Of a DNA stretch of 64,000 nt, positions 35,029-45,285 are shown in pieces. The notes below the pieces were generated by a model. It was given only the letters and a program-made list of their open reading frames with translations, did not search any database and was not told where the DNA came from. Position 1 is the stretch's first letter; every line of letters starts with the position of its first letter. A program made the translations under genes and the position numbers. The DNA comes from Virgibacillus_O xinjiangensis (GTDB lineage Bacteria; Bacillota; Bacilli; Bacillales; Amphibacillaceae), in the NCBI RefSeq assembly GCF_042643145.1, contig NZ_JBHRSA010000004.1, forward strand, positions 271,258 through 335,257, given 5' to 3'.

Positions 35029-37668
35029 TTACATGCTATTACCTTTAATATGATCTTTGGCAGCATGAAGAGCATCCTCGATTTTTTCGGGATCTTTTCC
35101 TCCCGCTTGGGCCATATCGGGACGGCCGCCGCCGCCACCGCCGCAAATCGTTGCTGCCTGCTTGATCAGGTTGCCGGCATGGAATCCTTTCCCAACAAGA
35201 TCTTTGGACACACCGGCAGCAAGCTGCACCTTTTCGTTATTTTCGGCTGCCAGCAGGATGATTCCCGATTCCAATTTCTGTTTCAAATCATCCACCATGT
35301 TCCTAAGTTGGTTCATATCCTTTACATTGACCTTCTTTGCCAATAGAGGCACGCCCTCAATTGTTTCTACCTGATCGAGTATGGATGCCGCTTCCAGATT
35401 CGACATTTTCGCATTTAACGACTCATTTTCTTTCTTCAAGGACTGGATTTCTGTAAATAGCCCTTCAATTCGTTCCGGCAGATGGTCCTCCGAAGATTTG
35501 ACTAGATTGGCGGAGCTCTGCAAGAGTGCAAGCTTATCATTCAGAAACTCGTAAGCCTGTCTGCTAGTGACAGCTTCAATCCTTCTTGTTCCTGCACCTA
35601 TCCCGCTTTCGGCCACAATTTTGAAGATCCCGATTTCGGATGTATTCCTGACGTGGCAGCCACCGCATAATTCAATGCTGTAATCCCCAATTTGAACGAC
35701 CCTTACAACATCTCCATACTTTTCGCCGAACAGTGCCATAGCCCCCATTTCTTTCGCTTCTTCCAGACGCTTGTTGTCAATATGGAGTGGCAAGGAATTC
35801 CAAACTTTCTCATTTACCATCTGCTCTATCTGTTGGAGCTCCTCGTTGGAAACACTGCTGAAATGGGAAAAATCAAAGCGTAGACGGTCTGGTGTCACCA
35901 GAGAACCTGCTTGATTTACATGAGTACCCAACACGTCCTTAAGAGCCTGGTGCAGCAGGTGGGTAGCTGTATGATTTTTAATGATGGAAGATCGGAACTT
36001 ACTATCCACCATCGCTCTTACTTTGTCTCCCGTCTGGAATGTACCTTCTTTGATCTCTACCCTGTGCACATGCTGTCCTTTCGGCGACTTTTGAACATCC
36101 TTAACGTAGGCTGAAGCATTATCAGTATATATCCAGCCATTATCAGCTATCTGGCCGCCGCTTTCAGCGTAAAAAGGCGTCTCTTTTAAGAACAGATATA
36201 CCTCCGCTCCTGCAGCTGCCTGTTCAGCAGTCTCTTTACCCTCGACGATGGCGGAAATTTCTGTATGTGTCTCCAAACTGCCGTAACCTACAAAGTCACT
36301 TGCGACATCTATGTCACTCAGAGCTCCGTCTTGTACCTGCATGGAATCCACTTTCTGACGCGCGTTTCTGGCACGTTCCCGCTGTTTCTCCATTTCCCGA
36401 CGGAAACCCTCTTCATCGATCGTGAATCCCTGATCCTGTACATACTCTTCTGTCAATTCCTTTGGAAATCCATAGGTGTCATAAAGACGAAATACTTCCT
36501 CACCAGGGAAAAGCGTGCTTTCCTTCGCTTTTTCTTCTTCCATGATAGTCGTAAGGATCTGAAGGCCATCGTTCAAGGTCTCATGGAACCTCTCTTCCTC
36601 TACCTTCACAATATTTTCAATGAATTCCTGCTTATCTAGGACTTGCGGGTAGAAGTCCTTCATAATGTCCCCTACTGTTTCGACCAATTCATACATGAAC
36701 GGCTTTTCAATTCCGACTTCCTTAGCAAAACGTACGGCACGCCGGAGAAGTCTCCTTAATACATAGCCTCTGCCTTCATTGGATGGTACCGCTCCATCAC
36801 CGACTGCAAAACTTACTGTTCTGATATGATCGGCAATTACTTTGAACGCTGTATCGCCCTCTTTGCTATTGCCATAAGAAGTGGTGGCTAGTTCCTCTGT
36901 TTTCCGTATGATGGGCATAAATAGGTCTGTCTCAAAGTTGGTTGGTACATCCTGGATAACGGAAACCATCCGTTCAAGACCCATACCAGTATCAATATTT
37001 TTCTTTGGCAGTGGTGTATAGGTATCATCTGGATTGTGGTTGAACTGGGAAAATACTAAATTCCAGATTTCCAGATAGCGTTCATTTTCACCACCAGGAT
37101 ACAACTCGGGGTCGTTTGGATCATTACCGTATTTTTCCCCACGGTCATAGAATATCTCTGTATTGGGGCCACTTGGTCCCTCTCCGATATCCCAGAAATT
37201 TTCTTCCAGACGAATAATACGTTCTTTCGGAAGTCCTATATCATGGAGCCAGAATTCATACGCTTCATCATCCTCGGGATGGACAGTGACAGAAAGCAGT
37301 TCCTCATCAAATCCTATCCATTTTTCACTTGTAAGAAACTCCCATGCCCAAGCAATTGCCTCTTTTTTAAAATAGTCACCAATGGAAAAGTTTCCGAGCA
37401 TCTCGAAAAACGTATGGTGTCTCGCTGTGAACCCGACGTTTTCGATATCATTGGTACGGATAGATTTTTGGGCGTTAACCAATCTTGGGTTGTCCGGGAT
37501 GACACGCCCGTCAAAATACTTTTTCAGTGTGGCAACTCCGCTATTGATCCAGAGCAGTGTCGGATCATCTTTCGGGACAAGGGACGCGCTCGGCTCCACC
37601 CGATGGCCTTTCTCTTTAAAAAAATCGATGAACATTTGCCTGACTTCGGCAGATGATAATGTCTTCAT
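35029..37668 (-). CDS. alaS: Alanyl-tRNA synthetase
   Basis: 879 aa, class II synthetase: catalytic domain (FFEMLGNFSIGDYFK, VKDDPTLLW-like ATP site), editing domain with HTATHLLHQAL and CGGCHVRNT zinc ligands, and a C-terminal DHHA1 domain with a glycine-rich GGGGGGRPDMAQAGG. ATG 37668 behind AAGGAGGATTTTAC. Under control of the T-box in front. Confidence 0.97.
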   Translation of the reverse strand: MKTLSSAEVRQMFIDFFKEKGHRVEPSASLVPKDDPTLLWINSGVATLKKYFDGRVIPDNPRLVNAQKSIRTNDIENVGFTARHHTFFEMLGNFSIGDYFKKEAIAWAWEFLTSEKWIGFDEELLSVTVHPEDDEAYEFWLHDIGLPKERIIRLEENFWDIGEGPSGPNTEIFYDRGEKYGNDPNDPELYPGGENERYLEIWNLVFSQFNHNPDDTYTPLPKKNIDTGMGLERMVSVIQDVPTNFETDLFMPIIRKTEELATTSYGNSKEGDTAFKVIADHIRTVSFAVGDGAVPSNEGRGYVLRRLLRRAVRFAKEVGIEKPFMYELVETVGDIMKDFYPQVLDKQEFIENIVKVEEERFHETLNDGLQILTTIMEEEKAKESTLFPGEEVFRLYDTYGFPKELTEEYVQDQGFTIDEEGFRREMEKQRERARNARQKVDSMQVQDGALSDIDVASDFVGYGSLETHTEISAIVEGKETAEQAAAGAEVYLFLKETPFYAESGGQIADNGWIYTDNASAYVKDVQKSPKGQHVHRVEIKEGTFQTGDKVRAMVDSKFRSSIIKNHTATHLLHQALKDVLGTHVNQAGSLVTPDRLRFDFSHFSSVSNEELQQIEQMVNEKVWNSLPLHIDNKRLEEAKEMGAMALFGEKYGDVVRVVQIGDYSIELCGGCHVRNTSEIGIFKIVAESGIGAGTRRIEAVTSRQAYEFLNDKLALLQSSANLVKSSEDHLPERIEGLFTEIQSLKKENESLNAKMSNLEAASILDQVETIEGVPLLAKKVNVKDMNQLRNMVDDLKQKLESGIILLAAENNEKVQLAAGVSKDLVGKGFHAGNLIKQAATICGGGGGGRPDMAQAGGKDPEKIEDALHAAKDHIKGNSM

Positions 37669-37695
37669 GTAAAATCCTCCTTCTTTTATGTAAAT

Positions 37696-37955
37696 AAAAA
37701 AATCTCCTCTCTGCATACTGTTGCAGGGACGAGATTCTATCGCGGTACCACCCTAATTATGAACAGAATACAAATCTGTTCATCACTTGTAACATGTTAA
37801 CGGTATGAAACCGACGGGTATTAACCGTACTCCGGTCCAGCTTTCCATGGCCCAGCATCCAGGATTTTTTTCAGCCTCGAAAATCCCTCTCTTATCAATC
37901 GTTAACCATGTACTCATAACCTTCAGCGTGTTGATCATATGAAAGTGCTAATCTA
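37696..37955 (-). ncRNA. T-box riboswitch, alanine (alaS leader)
   Basis: The minus-strand leader holds the T-box core AGGGTGGTACCGCG (37741-37754), which pairs with the acceptor end of uncharged tRNA. Downstream is a terminator (AATCTC...GAGATT, T run, 37696-37736). In Stem I, after AGTA and the upper stem, GAAAGCTGGA offers GCT (37839-37841) as the alanine specifier. Uncharged tRNA-Ala should favour antitermination of alaS. Confidence 0.92.
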
Positions 37956-37961
37956 AGCGAT

Positions 37962-37990
37962 ATTATAGAAAACTTTGCAGCCGATGTCAA
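37962..37990 (-). promoter_or_regulatory. Sigma-A promoter of alaS
   Basis: Perfect TTGACA (37985-37990), 17-bp spacer, perfect TATAAT (37962-37967). The -35 includes the stop TGA of the upstream permease gene (37987-37989). Confidence 0.9.
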
Positions 37991-39054
37991 TCATAAGCCC
38001 GAAGTGCTATCAAATGCCGAATGACAACCTTTCCGATTGTCAGTGCAGGCACCGCAATAATCATCCCGGCAATTCCGAATAACTGTCCACCAAGCAGCAG
38101 GATGAAAATGATGGCCACCGGGTGGATATCAATACTCTTGCCGACTATATAAGGGGAAAGGAGATTTCCTTCTATCACCTGTACAATGAAAACAGCGAGC
38201 AAAACAAAGATAACCAGATGGCTCGACATGGTCAAAGCAATAGCCACTGCCGGAACCGCACCAATAATCGGGCCAAAATAAGGGATGATATTGGTAATGC
38301 CCATGAAGATTGCCAACAGCAGAGCATATTTCAGCCCAAGGAATTGAAAGGCAATCCATGATGCCAGACCAACAAACAGGCAGACCAGCAGCTGTCCGCG
38401 TATATAATTGCCTAAACTCTCATCAATTGCATGTGCCATACGACTGATTTGAGGTCGATATTTCTTAGGAAGCAACTTGATGAAAAAACCCGAAATTGTC
38501 CGGTAATCTTTCAAAAAATAAAAGACCAGGACGGGGATGACCGTCAAAAAAACAACCATCTCAAAAATCTTGGCAAACCCGCCAACCAGCTTGTCCAGCA
38601 GGTTTTCCACTCCTGTTTCCACCCTAGCAACCCATTGATCCATTTTATCATGGACAGTCTCAGGCAAAAAAGACGTATATTCATACAACTGATAAACAAG
38701 TTCCTGATACATATCAATAAAGACAGGAAGCTGTCTATTCAAATCTTGCAGTTGATGAACGACAGCCGGGTAGACCTGGTAAATAGCATAGGAAGTCCCG
38801 CCAAAGAATAAAATATAAATGAGCAGGATTGCTGCACTCCTGGGGATCTCCCATTGATGCAGTTTTTGTACAATTGGATAGAGCAGGTACGCCAATAAGC
38901 AAGAAACGAGGAAAGGAGCCAGCAGTTTGATGACAAAAGAAAAAACAGCCGCATAAAAAGGGAACAGCTGAAAGAGCAGAAAAATAAATAAAAAGACAAG
39001 TATGCCGATGATCAGCCAGTACAGAAAGCTCAAGGCCTTTCTATTACGAAACAT
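37987..39054 (-). CDS. yrrI: AI-2E family transporter (YrrI-like permease)
   Basis: 355 aa, about eight membrane helices (UPF0118/AI-2E exporter family). Conserved parts: FIKLLPKKYRPQ, NYIRGQLLVCLFVG, MGITNIIPYFGPIIGAVPA and HPVAIIFILLLGGQLFG. The transported substrate is unknown; some relatives are Na+/H+ antiporters. ATG 39054, GGGGGAG ten bases before. Located between recD2 and alaS, as yrrI in B. subtilis. Confidence 0.88.
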   Translation of the reverse strand: MFRNRKALSFLYWLIIGILVFLFIFLLFQLFPFYAAVFSFVIKLLAPFLVSCLLAYLLYPIVQKLHQWEIPRSAAILLIYILFFGGTSYAIYQVYPAVVHQLQDLNRQLPVFIDMYQELVYQLYEYTSFLPETVHDKMDQWVARVETGVENLLDKLVGGFAKIFEMVVFLTVIPVLVFYFLKDYRTISGFFIKLLPKKYRPQISRMAHAIDESLGNYIRGQLLVCLFVGLASWIAFQFLGLKYALLLAIFMGITNIIPYFGPIIGAVPAVAIALTMSSHLVIFVLLAVFIVQVIEGNLLSPYIVGKSIDIHPVAIIFILLLGGQLFGIAGMIIAVPALTIGKVVIRHLIALRAYD

Positions 39055-39131
39055 ATCTATCTCTCTCCCCCTGCATAAAGAAACATTGCCTTTCGCGCCA
39101 GTACGTATATACATTGCTGCCGGGCAAAATA

Positions 39132-39314
39132 TTATATTTTCCTTTGCTCTTCGGAAAAGAGGTCGTCAAGAGAGCTTAATGAGCCATCTGATTCGACTTG
39201 ATGAACACTCAATCTATTTTTTTCTACTGCCATTTCAATAAAACACGTCCAACAGTAGTACTGCTGGGTGCCGATTCTACCTAAATCCTTTCCATTACAA
39301 TTCGGGCATCGCAT
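39132..39314 (-). CDS. Small zinc-ribbon-like protein
   Basis: 60 aa. MRCPNCNGKDLG and YCWTCFIEM form a CxxC...CxxC pair (likely zinc), then an acidic tail. ATG 39314, or GTG three bases earlier; AGAGGTG lies upstream. A similar short protein (YrzR) is encoded near recD2 in B. subtilis; I use that only as a hint. Function unknown. Confidence 0.8.
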   Translation of the reverse strand: MRCPNCNGKDLGRIGTQQYYCWTCFIEMAVEKNRLSVHQVESDGSLSSLDDLFSEEQRKI

Positions 39315-39382
39315 CACAATCTCACCTCTGGAAGATTAGTTATAATGGCATTCTTGCCCGAAACAGAAAAATTTATACATTC

Positions 39383-41698
39383 CTACATAAAATCATACGG
39401 AGACAGTTCTTCATCCTCATCCATTTCTTCTGGATCAGGAACGGCTTGCCCGTTCATCCTTGATTCCAGCTGCTCCTTCAATGTTGTATACCGTTGATTG
39501 GTGTCTTCGGTCCGGATACCACGGAGAAATGCTTCATCCTCCCCACAAATGATCAAAGACTCCTTGCTTCTGGTTATTGCTGTATAAAGCAGATTTTTAC
39601 GAAGCATACGATGGTATGCGGATACGACGGGAAGTATGACAATTGGAAATTCACTGCCCTGTGACTTATGAATGGATATACAATATGCATGCATGATATT
39701 CACATAGTCCTTTCGTTCATATACCACTTCTTTGTCCTCAAATTCAATAACCAGCTGTTCCACATTTTCTGTGTTCTCTTCTTCTCTGAAGATGGCCACC
39801 ACTTCGCCAATATCACCATTATACACACCATTTTCTGGTTGATTCACGAGCTGGAGCACTTTGTCGCCCACACGGAAAACTGCTTCCTTGGTTTTCACCT
39901 CCCGCTTTCGGGGAGTTTTAGGATTAATCAACCGCTGTAATTCCTTGTTGATTGCAGTTATCCCTGCTTGCGAACGGTACATTGGAGCAAGCACTTGGAT
40001 GTCGCGGAGATCCAACCCTTTGTTCTTGGCACTGTCGAATATTTTTGTGACGGCTTCCAGCATTTGTGGCTCATGACAGCGAATAAAGCTGAAATCCTTA
40101 TCATTATCCAATGATGGAACCGTACCATTCTTGATCTCATGGGCTAATTGTATGATTTTGGAGCCTTCTTTCTGGCGGTAGACCTCATGCAGGCTGACCG
40201 ACGGAAGATGCCCACTGGCCAGTAAGTCGGCAAGCACCTGTCCCGGTCCTACAGATGGAAGTTGATCCTCATCCCCTACTAGCAGAACCTGCATATCATC
40301 CGGAATTGCTTTAAAGAGATGGTTGGCCAGCCAAGTATCGACCATGGAGAATTCATCGACAATCAGAAACTTTCCTGACAGCTGTTCATGTTGGTCTTTA
40401 TTGAAGCCTTTGTTTCCATCCCAGCCCAGCAACCGGTGAATCGTAAGAGCAGGAAGACCTGTCGATTCATTGAGGCGCTTGGCAGCCCTGCCTGTCGGGG
40501 CTGTAAGAATAAACGGATATTCATCTTGGCTATCATAGTCATCCGGATCCAGTGATAATTGGTGAACAGCTCCATAGGACTTGATGATTCCCTTCACTAC
40601 CGTCGTTTTTCCTGTTCCCGGCCCACCTGTCAATATCATCAGCTTGGAATGAAGAGCTTGGTTGATGGCTTCAAACTGCTCCTTGCCGTAACTTAAAGTT
40701 TCTTCCTCTTCTATATCCCCAATGATTTTCATCAATTCTGCCTCGGTCGTCTCGTGTTCCACAGGACTGTCCATCAACCGTTTTAAATTGGAGGCAAAAC
40801 CATCTTCTGCGTAATACAAGGAAGGGAGATATACCTTCCCCTCCCGCAAGATAATTGTTTTGTCGGTATTCAGTTCATCGAGACGATCGGTGATCGTCGA
40901 GACAGATAGTGACTCATGGGACAACAGGGACAGCATCTCTTCCATACATTTATCAAGCGGCAGATATACATGGCCGTTTTGAACATTTTTCTGCAGAACA
41001 TAAATACACCCAGCACCAATCCGGTTTGGGTGTGTCAAGGATAGTCCATTTTGTCTAGCAATATCATCAGCTGTCTGGAAACCGAAACCTTCTATATCAA
41101 ATACATATCTATAGGGGTCCTCATTGAGGACTTCTATAGCATCTTCCTTATATTGCTGATAGATTTTCTGAGCCATCTTCAACCCTATGCCATATTTGGA
41201 AAGATATACGACGATATGTTCGAACCCTTGATTTTCTTGAAGGCTCTTGGCCAATTGTTCCCTTGTTTCTTTTTTCATTTGAGGTACTTCTTCCAGAATC
41301 TCAGGGTTGTCCAATATTCGGGAAATTGCACGTTCCCCAAGGTGCTCGACAATTCTTTCAGCTGTCTTCCGGCCGACTCCATAAAAAAGATCACTGCAAA
41401 GATAGGCTATAACGCCGTCTTTCGTCTCGGGAATGAAGGTCTGATAAGTATTCACTTGGTACTGCACTCCGAACTTAGGGTGCCGCTCTAATTGGCCATA
41501 AAAAATATAGGCGGTCTGTTCTTGCAAACCGGAAAAATAACCTTTGGCCACTATCTCAGTTTCTTTAAAATCTTCATTGGTCTCCTGTACACGGATTTTT
41601 ACAATGGAGAAACGCTCCTGATCATTATGGAAAATGGTAGTCAGGAGCTCTCCTTTTATATAGCCTTTCTCTTCAACTGATTGTCTATCTTTTTCCAT
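39383..41698 (-). CDS. recD2: ATP-dependent DNA helicase RecD2
   Basis: Superfamily 1B 5'-3' helicase, 771 aa from ATG 41698. N-terminal OB and helix-hairpin-helix region (GVGRKTAERIVEHLG), Walker A GGPGTGKTT at about 358-366, LIVDEFSMVD (motif II), LVGDEDQLPSVGPG (motif III) and HAYCISIHKSQGSEFP (motif V). Lacks a RecBC partner, as usual for RecD2. YrrC in B. subtilis. Confidence 0.96.
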   Translation of the reverse strand: MEKDRQSVEEKGYIKGELLTTIFHNDQERFSIVKIRVQETNEDFKETEIVAKGYFSGLQEQTAYIFYGQLERHPKFGVQYQVNTYQTFIPETKDGVIAYLCSDLFYGVGRKTAERIVEHLGERAISRILDNPEILEEVPQMKKETREQLAKSLQENQGFEHIVVYLSKYGIGLKMAQKIYQQYKEDAIEVLNEDPYRYVFDIEGFGFQTADDIARQNGLSLTHPNRIGAGCIYVLQKNVQNGHVYLPLDKCMEEMLSLLSHESLSVSTITDRLDELNTDKTIILREGKVYLPSLYYAEDGFASNLKRLMDSPVEHETTEAELMKIIGDIEEEETLSYGKEQFEAINQALHSKLMILTGGPGTGKTTVVKGIIKSYGAVHQLSLDPDDYDSQDEYPFILTAPTGRAAKRLNESTGLPALTIHRLLGWDGNKGFNKDQHEQLSGKFLIVDEFSMVDTWLANHLFKAIPDDMQVLLVGDEDQLPSVGPGQVLADLLASGHLPSVSLHEVYRQKEGSKIIQLAHEIKNGTVPSLDNDKDFSFIRCHEPQMLEAVTKIFDSAKNKGLDLRDIQVLAPMYRSQAGITAINKELQRLINPKTPRKREVKTKEAVFRVGDKVLQLVNQPENGVYNGDIGEVVAIFREEENTENVEQLVIEFEDKEVVYERKDYVNIMHAYCISIHKSQGSEFPIVILPVVSAYHRMLRKNLLYTAITRSKESLIICGEDEAFLRGIRTEDTNQRYTTLKEQLESRMNGQAVPDPEEMDEDEELSPYDFM

Positions 41699-41718
41699 CA
41701 AGAACAACCCCTGCTCTT

Positions 41719-42381
41719 CTATTCCTGCTTCAACAATTCTTCTACACTGTTTTTACCGTTTGCAGCAAGTACGTGGTCAGGCTGAATCCGGAGCGACTCC
41801 TTAAAATGATGGAGAGCAGTTTCAGCGTCTTCATGGTATAGAGATATCACTCCGAGGTTATAATGGGCATCACTATGTTCTTGTTCGAGCGTCAATACAT
41901 TATGGAAGGCTTTTTCTGCTTCTTCGATATAATCTGCCTGCGCAAGGGAGAGTCCGTATTGGAACAGAACTTCATGATCTTCAGGGGACAGTTCGACTGC
42001 TCTCAAAAAGTATGGGATTGCTAGTTTGAATTGTTCATTCTGCTGAAAAATCATCCCCAACATAAAATAGGCATCACTTTCCTCAAGTCCCAGTTCAATT
42101 GCCCTTTGATAGTTTTTTTCTGCCTGATCAAACACTTCCTGTTCATAATAAAGGTTTCCCAGGCCGTAATAGGCGGTAGCGGTAGTATTATCAAGCTCCA
42201 GCGCTTTATCAAAGAACCGTTCCGCCCTGTGATAATCATTCATATGAAGCAGGAGATTGCCGAAGTTCACAAAGCCGATGGGATCTCCTGGATTCTCTTC
42301 AATCAATTCGTTAAACAGTTCCGCTGCTTTCTCATATTCATTTTCTTTCATATATTGGATCGCTTGTGCATTTTTATCCAT
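41719..42381 (-). CDS. yrrB: Tetratricopeptide repeat protein (YrrB-like)
   Basis: 220 aa made of about six TPR units, e.g. YEKAAELFNELIEENPGDP, YYGLGNLYYEQEVFDQAEKN, AHYNLGVISLYHEDAETALH. No signal peptide, so cytosolic. YrrB in B. subtilis has the same place after mnmA and the same size; binding partner unknown. ATG behind AAGGGG. Confidence 0.9.
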   Translation of the reverse strand: MDKNAQAIQYMKENEYEKAAELFNELIEENPGDPIGFVNFGNLLLHMNDYHRAERFFDKALELDNTTATAYYGLGNLYYEQEVFDQAEKNYQRAIELGLEESDAYFMLGMIFQQNEQFKLAIPYFLRAVELSPEDHEVLFQYGLSLAQADYIEEAEKAFHNVLTLEQEHSDAHYNLGVISLYHEDAETALHHFKESLRIQPDHVLAANGKNSVEELLKQE

Positions 42382-42392
42382 TGAAATACCCC

Positions 42393-43505
42393 TTACCCTA
42401 CATAATTCATAGCCTGGTCGTTTTTGATGACTTGGTCGATGGTACCACCGCCCAAACATACCTCTCCATCATAAAAAACCACCGCTTGGCCTGGTGTAAT
42501 GGCACGTTGGTCCTCAGCAAACCTGACATGGACTTTATTATCAACCATTAGTTCAACAGTTACATCACTGTCGTGCTGACGGTAACGGAATTTTGCTGTA
42601 CAGTTGAAATTGTTGGTGATTTTATCTGGGTTGATCCAGTTGATATCAGTGGCAATCAAACCTTCTGAATATAATTTATCATTGCTGAATCCCTGTTCCA
42701 CATAGAGAATATTATCTTTTAGATTTTTCCCTACTACAAACCACGGGTCGCCTGCACCACCAATTCCCAACCCCTGCCGTTGGCCCAGGGTGTAGTACAT
42801 GAGCCCATCATGCCGCCCTTTCACTGCACCATCCAAGGTCTGCATCTCTCCAGGCTGTGCTGGAAGATATTCACTCAGAAATTCTTTGAAGTTTCTTTCT
42901 CCGATGAAGCAAATTCCAGTGCTATCTTTCTTAGTAGCAGTTGCAAGTCCATGTTTCTTAGCAATCTCCCTGACCTCTGACTTAGGAAGATGCCCTAGTG
43001 GGAACATGACCTTGGAAAGAACTTCTTCCGACAGTTGATTAAGGAAATAAGTTTGGTCTTTATTGTCATCAACACCCCTGAGCATTTCCACACGACCATC
43101 CACTTCCCTCACCTGCGCATAATGCCCTGTAGCCAGGTAGTCGGCACCCAGAGAAAGTGCATGTTCAAGAAATGCTTTGAACTTTATTTCTTTATTACAC
43201 ATGACATCGGGGTTAGGTGTCCTCCCGGCCTTGTATTCATCCAGAAAGTAAGTAAACACTTTATCCCAGTACTGTTTCTCAAAATTCACTGCATAGTAGG
43301 GAATATCCAATTGATTGCATACACGTACAACATCGTCAAAATCCTCTGTGGCTGTACATACACCAAATTCATCGGTATCATCCCAGTTCTTCATAAAAAT
43401 GCCGACGACATCATACCCCTGCTCTTTAAGCAGGAGAGCGGCTACAGAAGAATCGACACCACCACTCATACCGACAACCACACGTGTGTCTTCTTTATTT
43501 TTCAT
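42393..43505 (-). CDS. mnmA: tRNA-uridine 2-sulfurtransferase MnmA
   Basis: Adds the 2-thio group to U34 of tRNA-Lys, Glu and Gln. 370 aa. PP-loop GMSGGVDSSVAA near residue 12; the catalytic cysteines are C103 (NPDVMCNKEIKF) and C199 (STGICFIGERNFK). Sulfur probably comes from the desulfurase encoded just upstream, as with YrvO-MnmA in B. subtilis. Confidence 0.97.
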   Translation of the reverse strand: MKNKEDTRVVVGMSGGVDSSVAALLLKEQGYDVVGIFMKNWDDTDEFGVCTATEDFDDVVRVCNQLDIPYYAVNFEKQYWDKVFTYFLDEYKAGRTPNPDVMCNKEIKFKAFLEHALSLGADYLATGHYAQVREVDGRVEMLRGVDDNKDQTYFLNQLSEEVLSKVMFPLGHLPKSEVREIAKKHGLATATKKDSTGICFIGERNFKEFLSEYLPAQPGEMQTLDGAVKGRHDGLMYYTLGQRQGLGIGGAGDPWFVVGKNLKDNILYVEQGFSNDKLYSEGLIATDINWINPDKITNNFNCTAKFRYRQHDSDVTVELMVDNKVHVRFAEDQRAITPGQAVVFYDGEVCLGGGTIDQVIKNDQAMNYVG

Positions 43506-43526
43506 TTATATCACTTTCCTTTATGG

Positions 43527-44666
43527 TCAAGTTAGACGTTTGATGATCTTCGCCACTCTTGCAGCTGCTTCCTTAACATTTTTTTCTGTATTGAATAACC
43601 CGAAACTGAATCGGATAGAGTTTGTCGTACATTCATTGTTCTTTCCATACATCGCGGAAAGAACATGGGAAGGCTCTACAGACCCTGCTGTACAGGCGCT
43701 TCCACTGGAAGCAGCAATACCTTCCAAGTCAAAATTGGTCAGCAAGGTTTCCACATTCATACCAGGGAAGCTCACATTGACAATGGAAGCGATAGACCCC
43801 TGAACATCGCCGTTCACTTCAAAGGCTATGCCGTGTTCTTCCAGCACACTTAAAAAGAATTCTTTATACCCTTTATAGAGCTGGTTTCTATCATCCCTCT
43901 GCTCCATCCCAATTTGTGCGGCTTTGCTGAAACCCACAGCACCAGGCACATTTTCAGTCCCCGGCCGGCGTTTCCGCTCTTGCTCGCCTCCGAACTGAAG
44001 TGCTTCCAGCTTCACTCCTTCTTTGACATAGAGAAACCCTATCCCTTTCGGCCCATTTATTTTATGGGACGAAACCGTCAGCATATCTATACCCAAATCC
44101 TTCACCGAAATATCGATTAGCCCGTATGCTTGTACGGCATCTGTATGGAAATAAGCTTGATGTCCCGCTAGAAGATTACCTATTTCCTCCACCGGCTGTA
44201 TGACCCCTGTCTCATTATTTGCAAACATTACCGATACAAGGATTGTATCTTCTGTGAGAGATTGTTTTAAATCCTCCATCGAGATACGGCCATCTTCATA
44301 TACAGGAAGATACGTAACCTCGAACCCCTGCTTTTCTAAATGTTCTGCAGCATGAAGAACCGCGTGATGTTCCTGGGCCGTAGTGATAATATGATTGCCT
44401 AGAGGCTTTCTTTCGGCGGCAGCACCAATCAAAGCCATATTATCGGATTCCGTTCCACCACTTGTAAAGATGATCTCCTTCTCATTCGCATGGACGCTTT
44501 CCGCCAGTACCCGTCTAGATTGATCCAGCATCTGCCTCGCTTTCCTGCCGAAAGCATGGACACTGGACGGATTGCCGAAAACTTCCTCATACACAGGGTA
44601 CATAGCCTTCAGTACGTCTTTGTGCATGGGTGCAGTTGCAGCATGATCCAAGTATATATGTTCCAT
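43527..44666 (-). CDS. yrvO: Cysteine desulfurase (IscS/NifS family, YrvO-like)
   Basis: PLP enzyme, 379 aa. PLP lysine is K202 (SSHKINGPKG); the catalytic cysteine is C325 on a loop SGSACTAGS. HDAV-type region is HTDAVQAYG. YrvO supplies MnmA with sulfur. ATG 44666; the preceding TTG is also possible. Between cymR and mnmA. Confidence 0.95.
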   Translation of the reverse strand: MEHIYLDHAATAPMHKDVLKAMYPVYEEVFGNPSSVHAFGRKARQMLDQSRRVLAESVHANEKEIIFTSGGTESDNMALIGAAAERKPLGNHIITTAQEHHAVLHAAEHLEKQGFEVTYLPVYEDGRISMEDLKQSLTEDTILVSVMFANNETGVIQPVEEIGNLLAGHQAYFHTDAVQAYGLIDISVKDLGIDMLTVSSHKINGPKGIGFLYVKEGVKLEALQFGGEQERKRRPGTENVPGAVGFSKAAQIGMEQRDDRNQLYKGYKEFFLSVLEEHGIAFEVNGDVQGSIASIVNVSFPGMNVETLLTNFDLEGIAASSGSACTAGSVEPSHVLSAMYGKNNECTTNSIRFSFGLFNTEKNVKEAAARVAKIIKRLT

Positions 44667-44695
44667 CAAAATCTTTCCTTCCCGCTTTCTGTTGG

Positions 44696-45115
44696 TTAAA
44701 TGTAAAACATGTAAGATTCCTGCGGCTCATCATTATTATGGGTTGCCAGGTCTTCCAAGGTGGTAGTATCCAATACATCCTTTACAGCGTCTCGAACACG
44801 CATCCACAGTGCCTGTTTTGCAGGTTCTTCCTCTTCGATGCCTTCCACTGGAGTGATTGGGCCCTCAAGCACTCGTATGATATCACCGGCAGTTATCTCT
44901 TTCGGTTCTTTCGCTAATACATAACCGCCATAAGCGCCACGGATACTTTTGATAAGTCCTGCATTTCTCAAAGGAGAAGCCAGCTGCTCCAAATAATGTT
45001 CTGACAGATCATTATCCCGGGCAATCGATTTGAGAGAAGTCGGGCCTTTCCCGAAGTTTTTGGCAAGCACGATCATAATCGTCAAACCATATCTTCCTTT
45101 TGTTGAAATTTTCAT
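44696..45115 (-). CDS. cymR: Rrf2 family regulator of cysteine metabolism CymR
   Basis: 139 aa, winged helix (MKISTKGRYGLTIMIVLA, SLKSIARDNDLSEHYLEQLA, RGAYGGYVLAK). It has no cysteines, so no Fe-S cluster; CymR works together with CysK in B. subtilis and Staphylococcus. Start ATG 45115 with AGAGGTG before. First gene of the desulfurase-mnmA unit, divergent from rarA. Confidence 0.9.
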   Translation of the reverse strand: MKISTKGRYGLTIMIVLAKNFGKGPTSLKSIARDNDLSEHYLEQLASPLRNAGLIKSIRGAYGGYVLAKEPKEITAGDIIRVLEGPITPVEGIEEEEPAKQALWMRVRDAVKDVLDTTTLEDLATHNNDEPQESYMFYI

Positions 45116-45285
45116 CCTATACACCTCTATTATTCATCAGTCTTACTTATATTATGGTTAATTTTTTAACTATCTACTGCAATCCATGATATTATAGCAT
45201 GAATGGCAAGGTTCTTGCATTTTATCGATATAACTTTTAACGTTAAAATGAACAAATAAACATTATATTATAAAGGAAGATAAAA

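Noticed and set aside
34872..35138. N-terminal extension of ireB into alaS
   Set aside because: No start signal; the 89-aa form matches the family.
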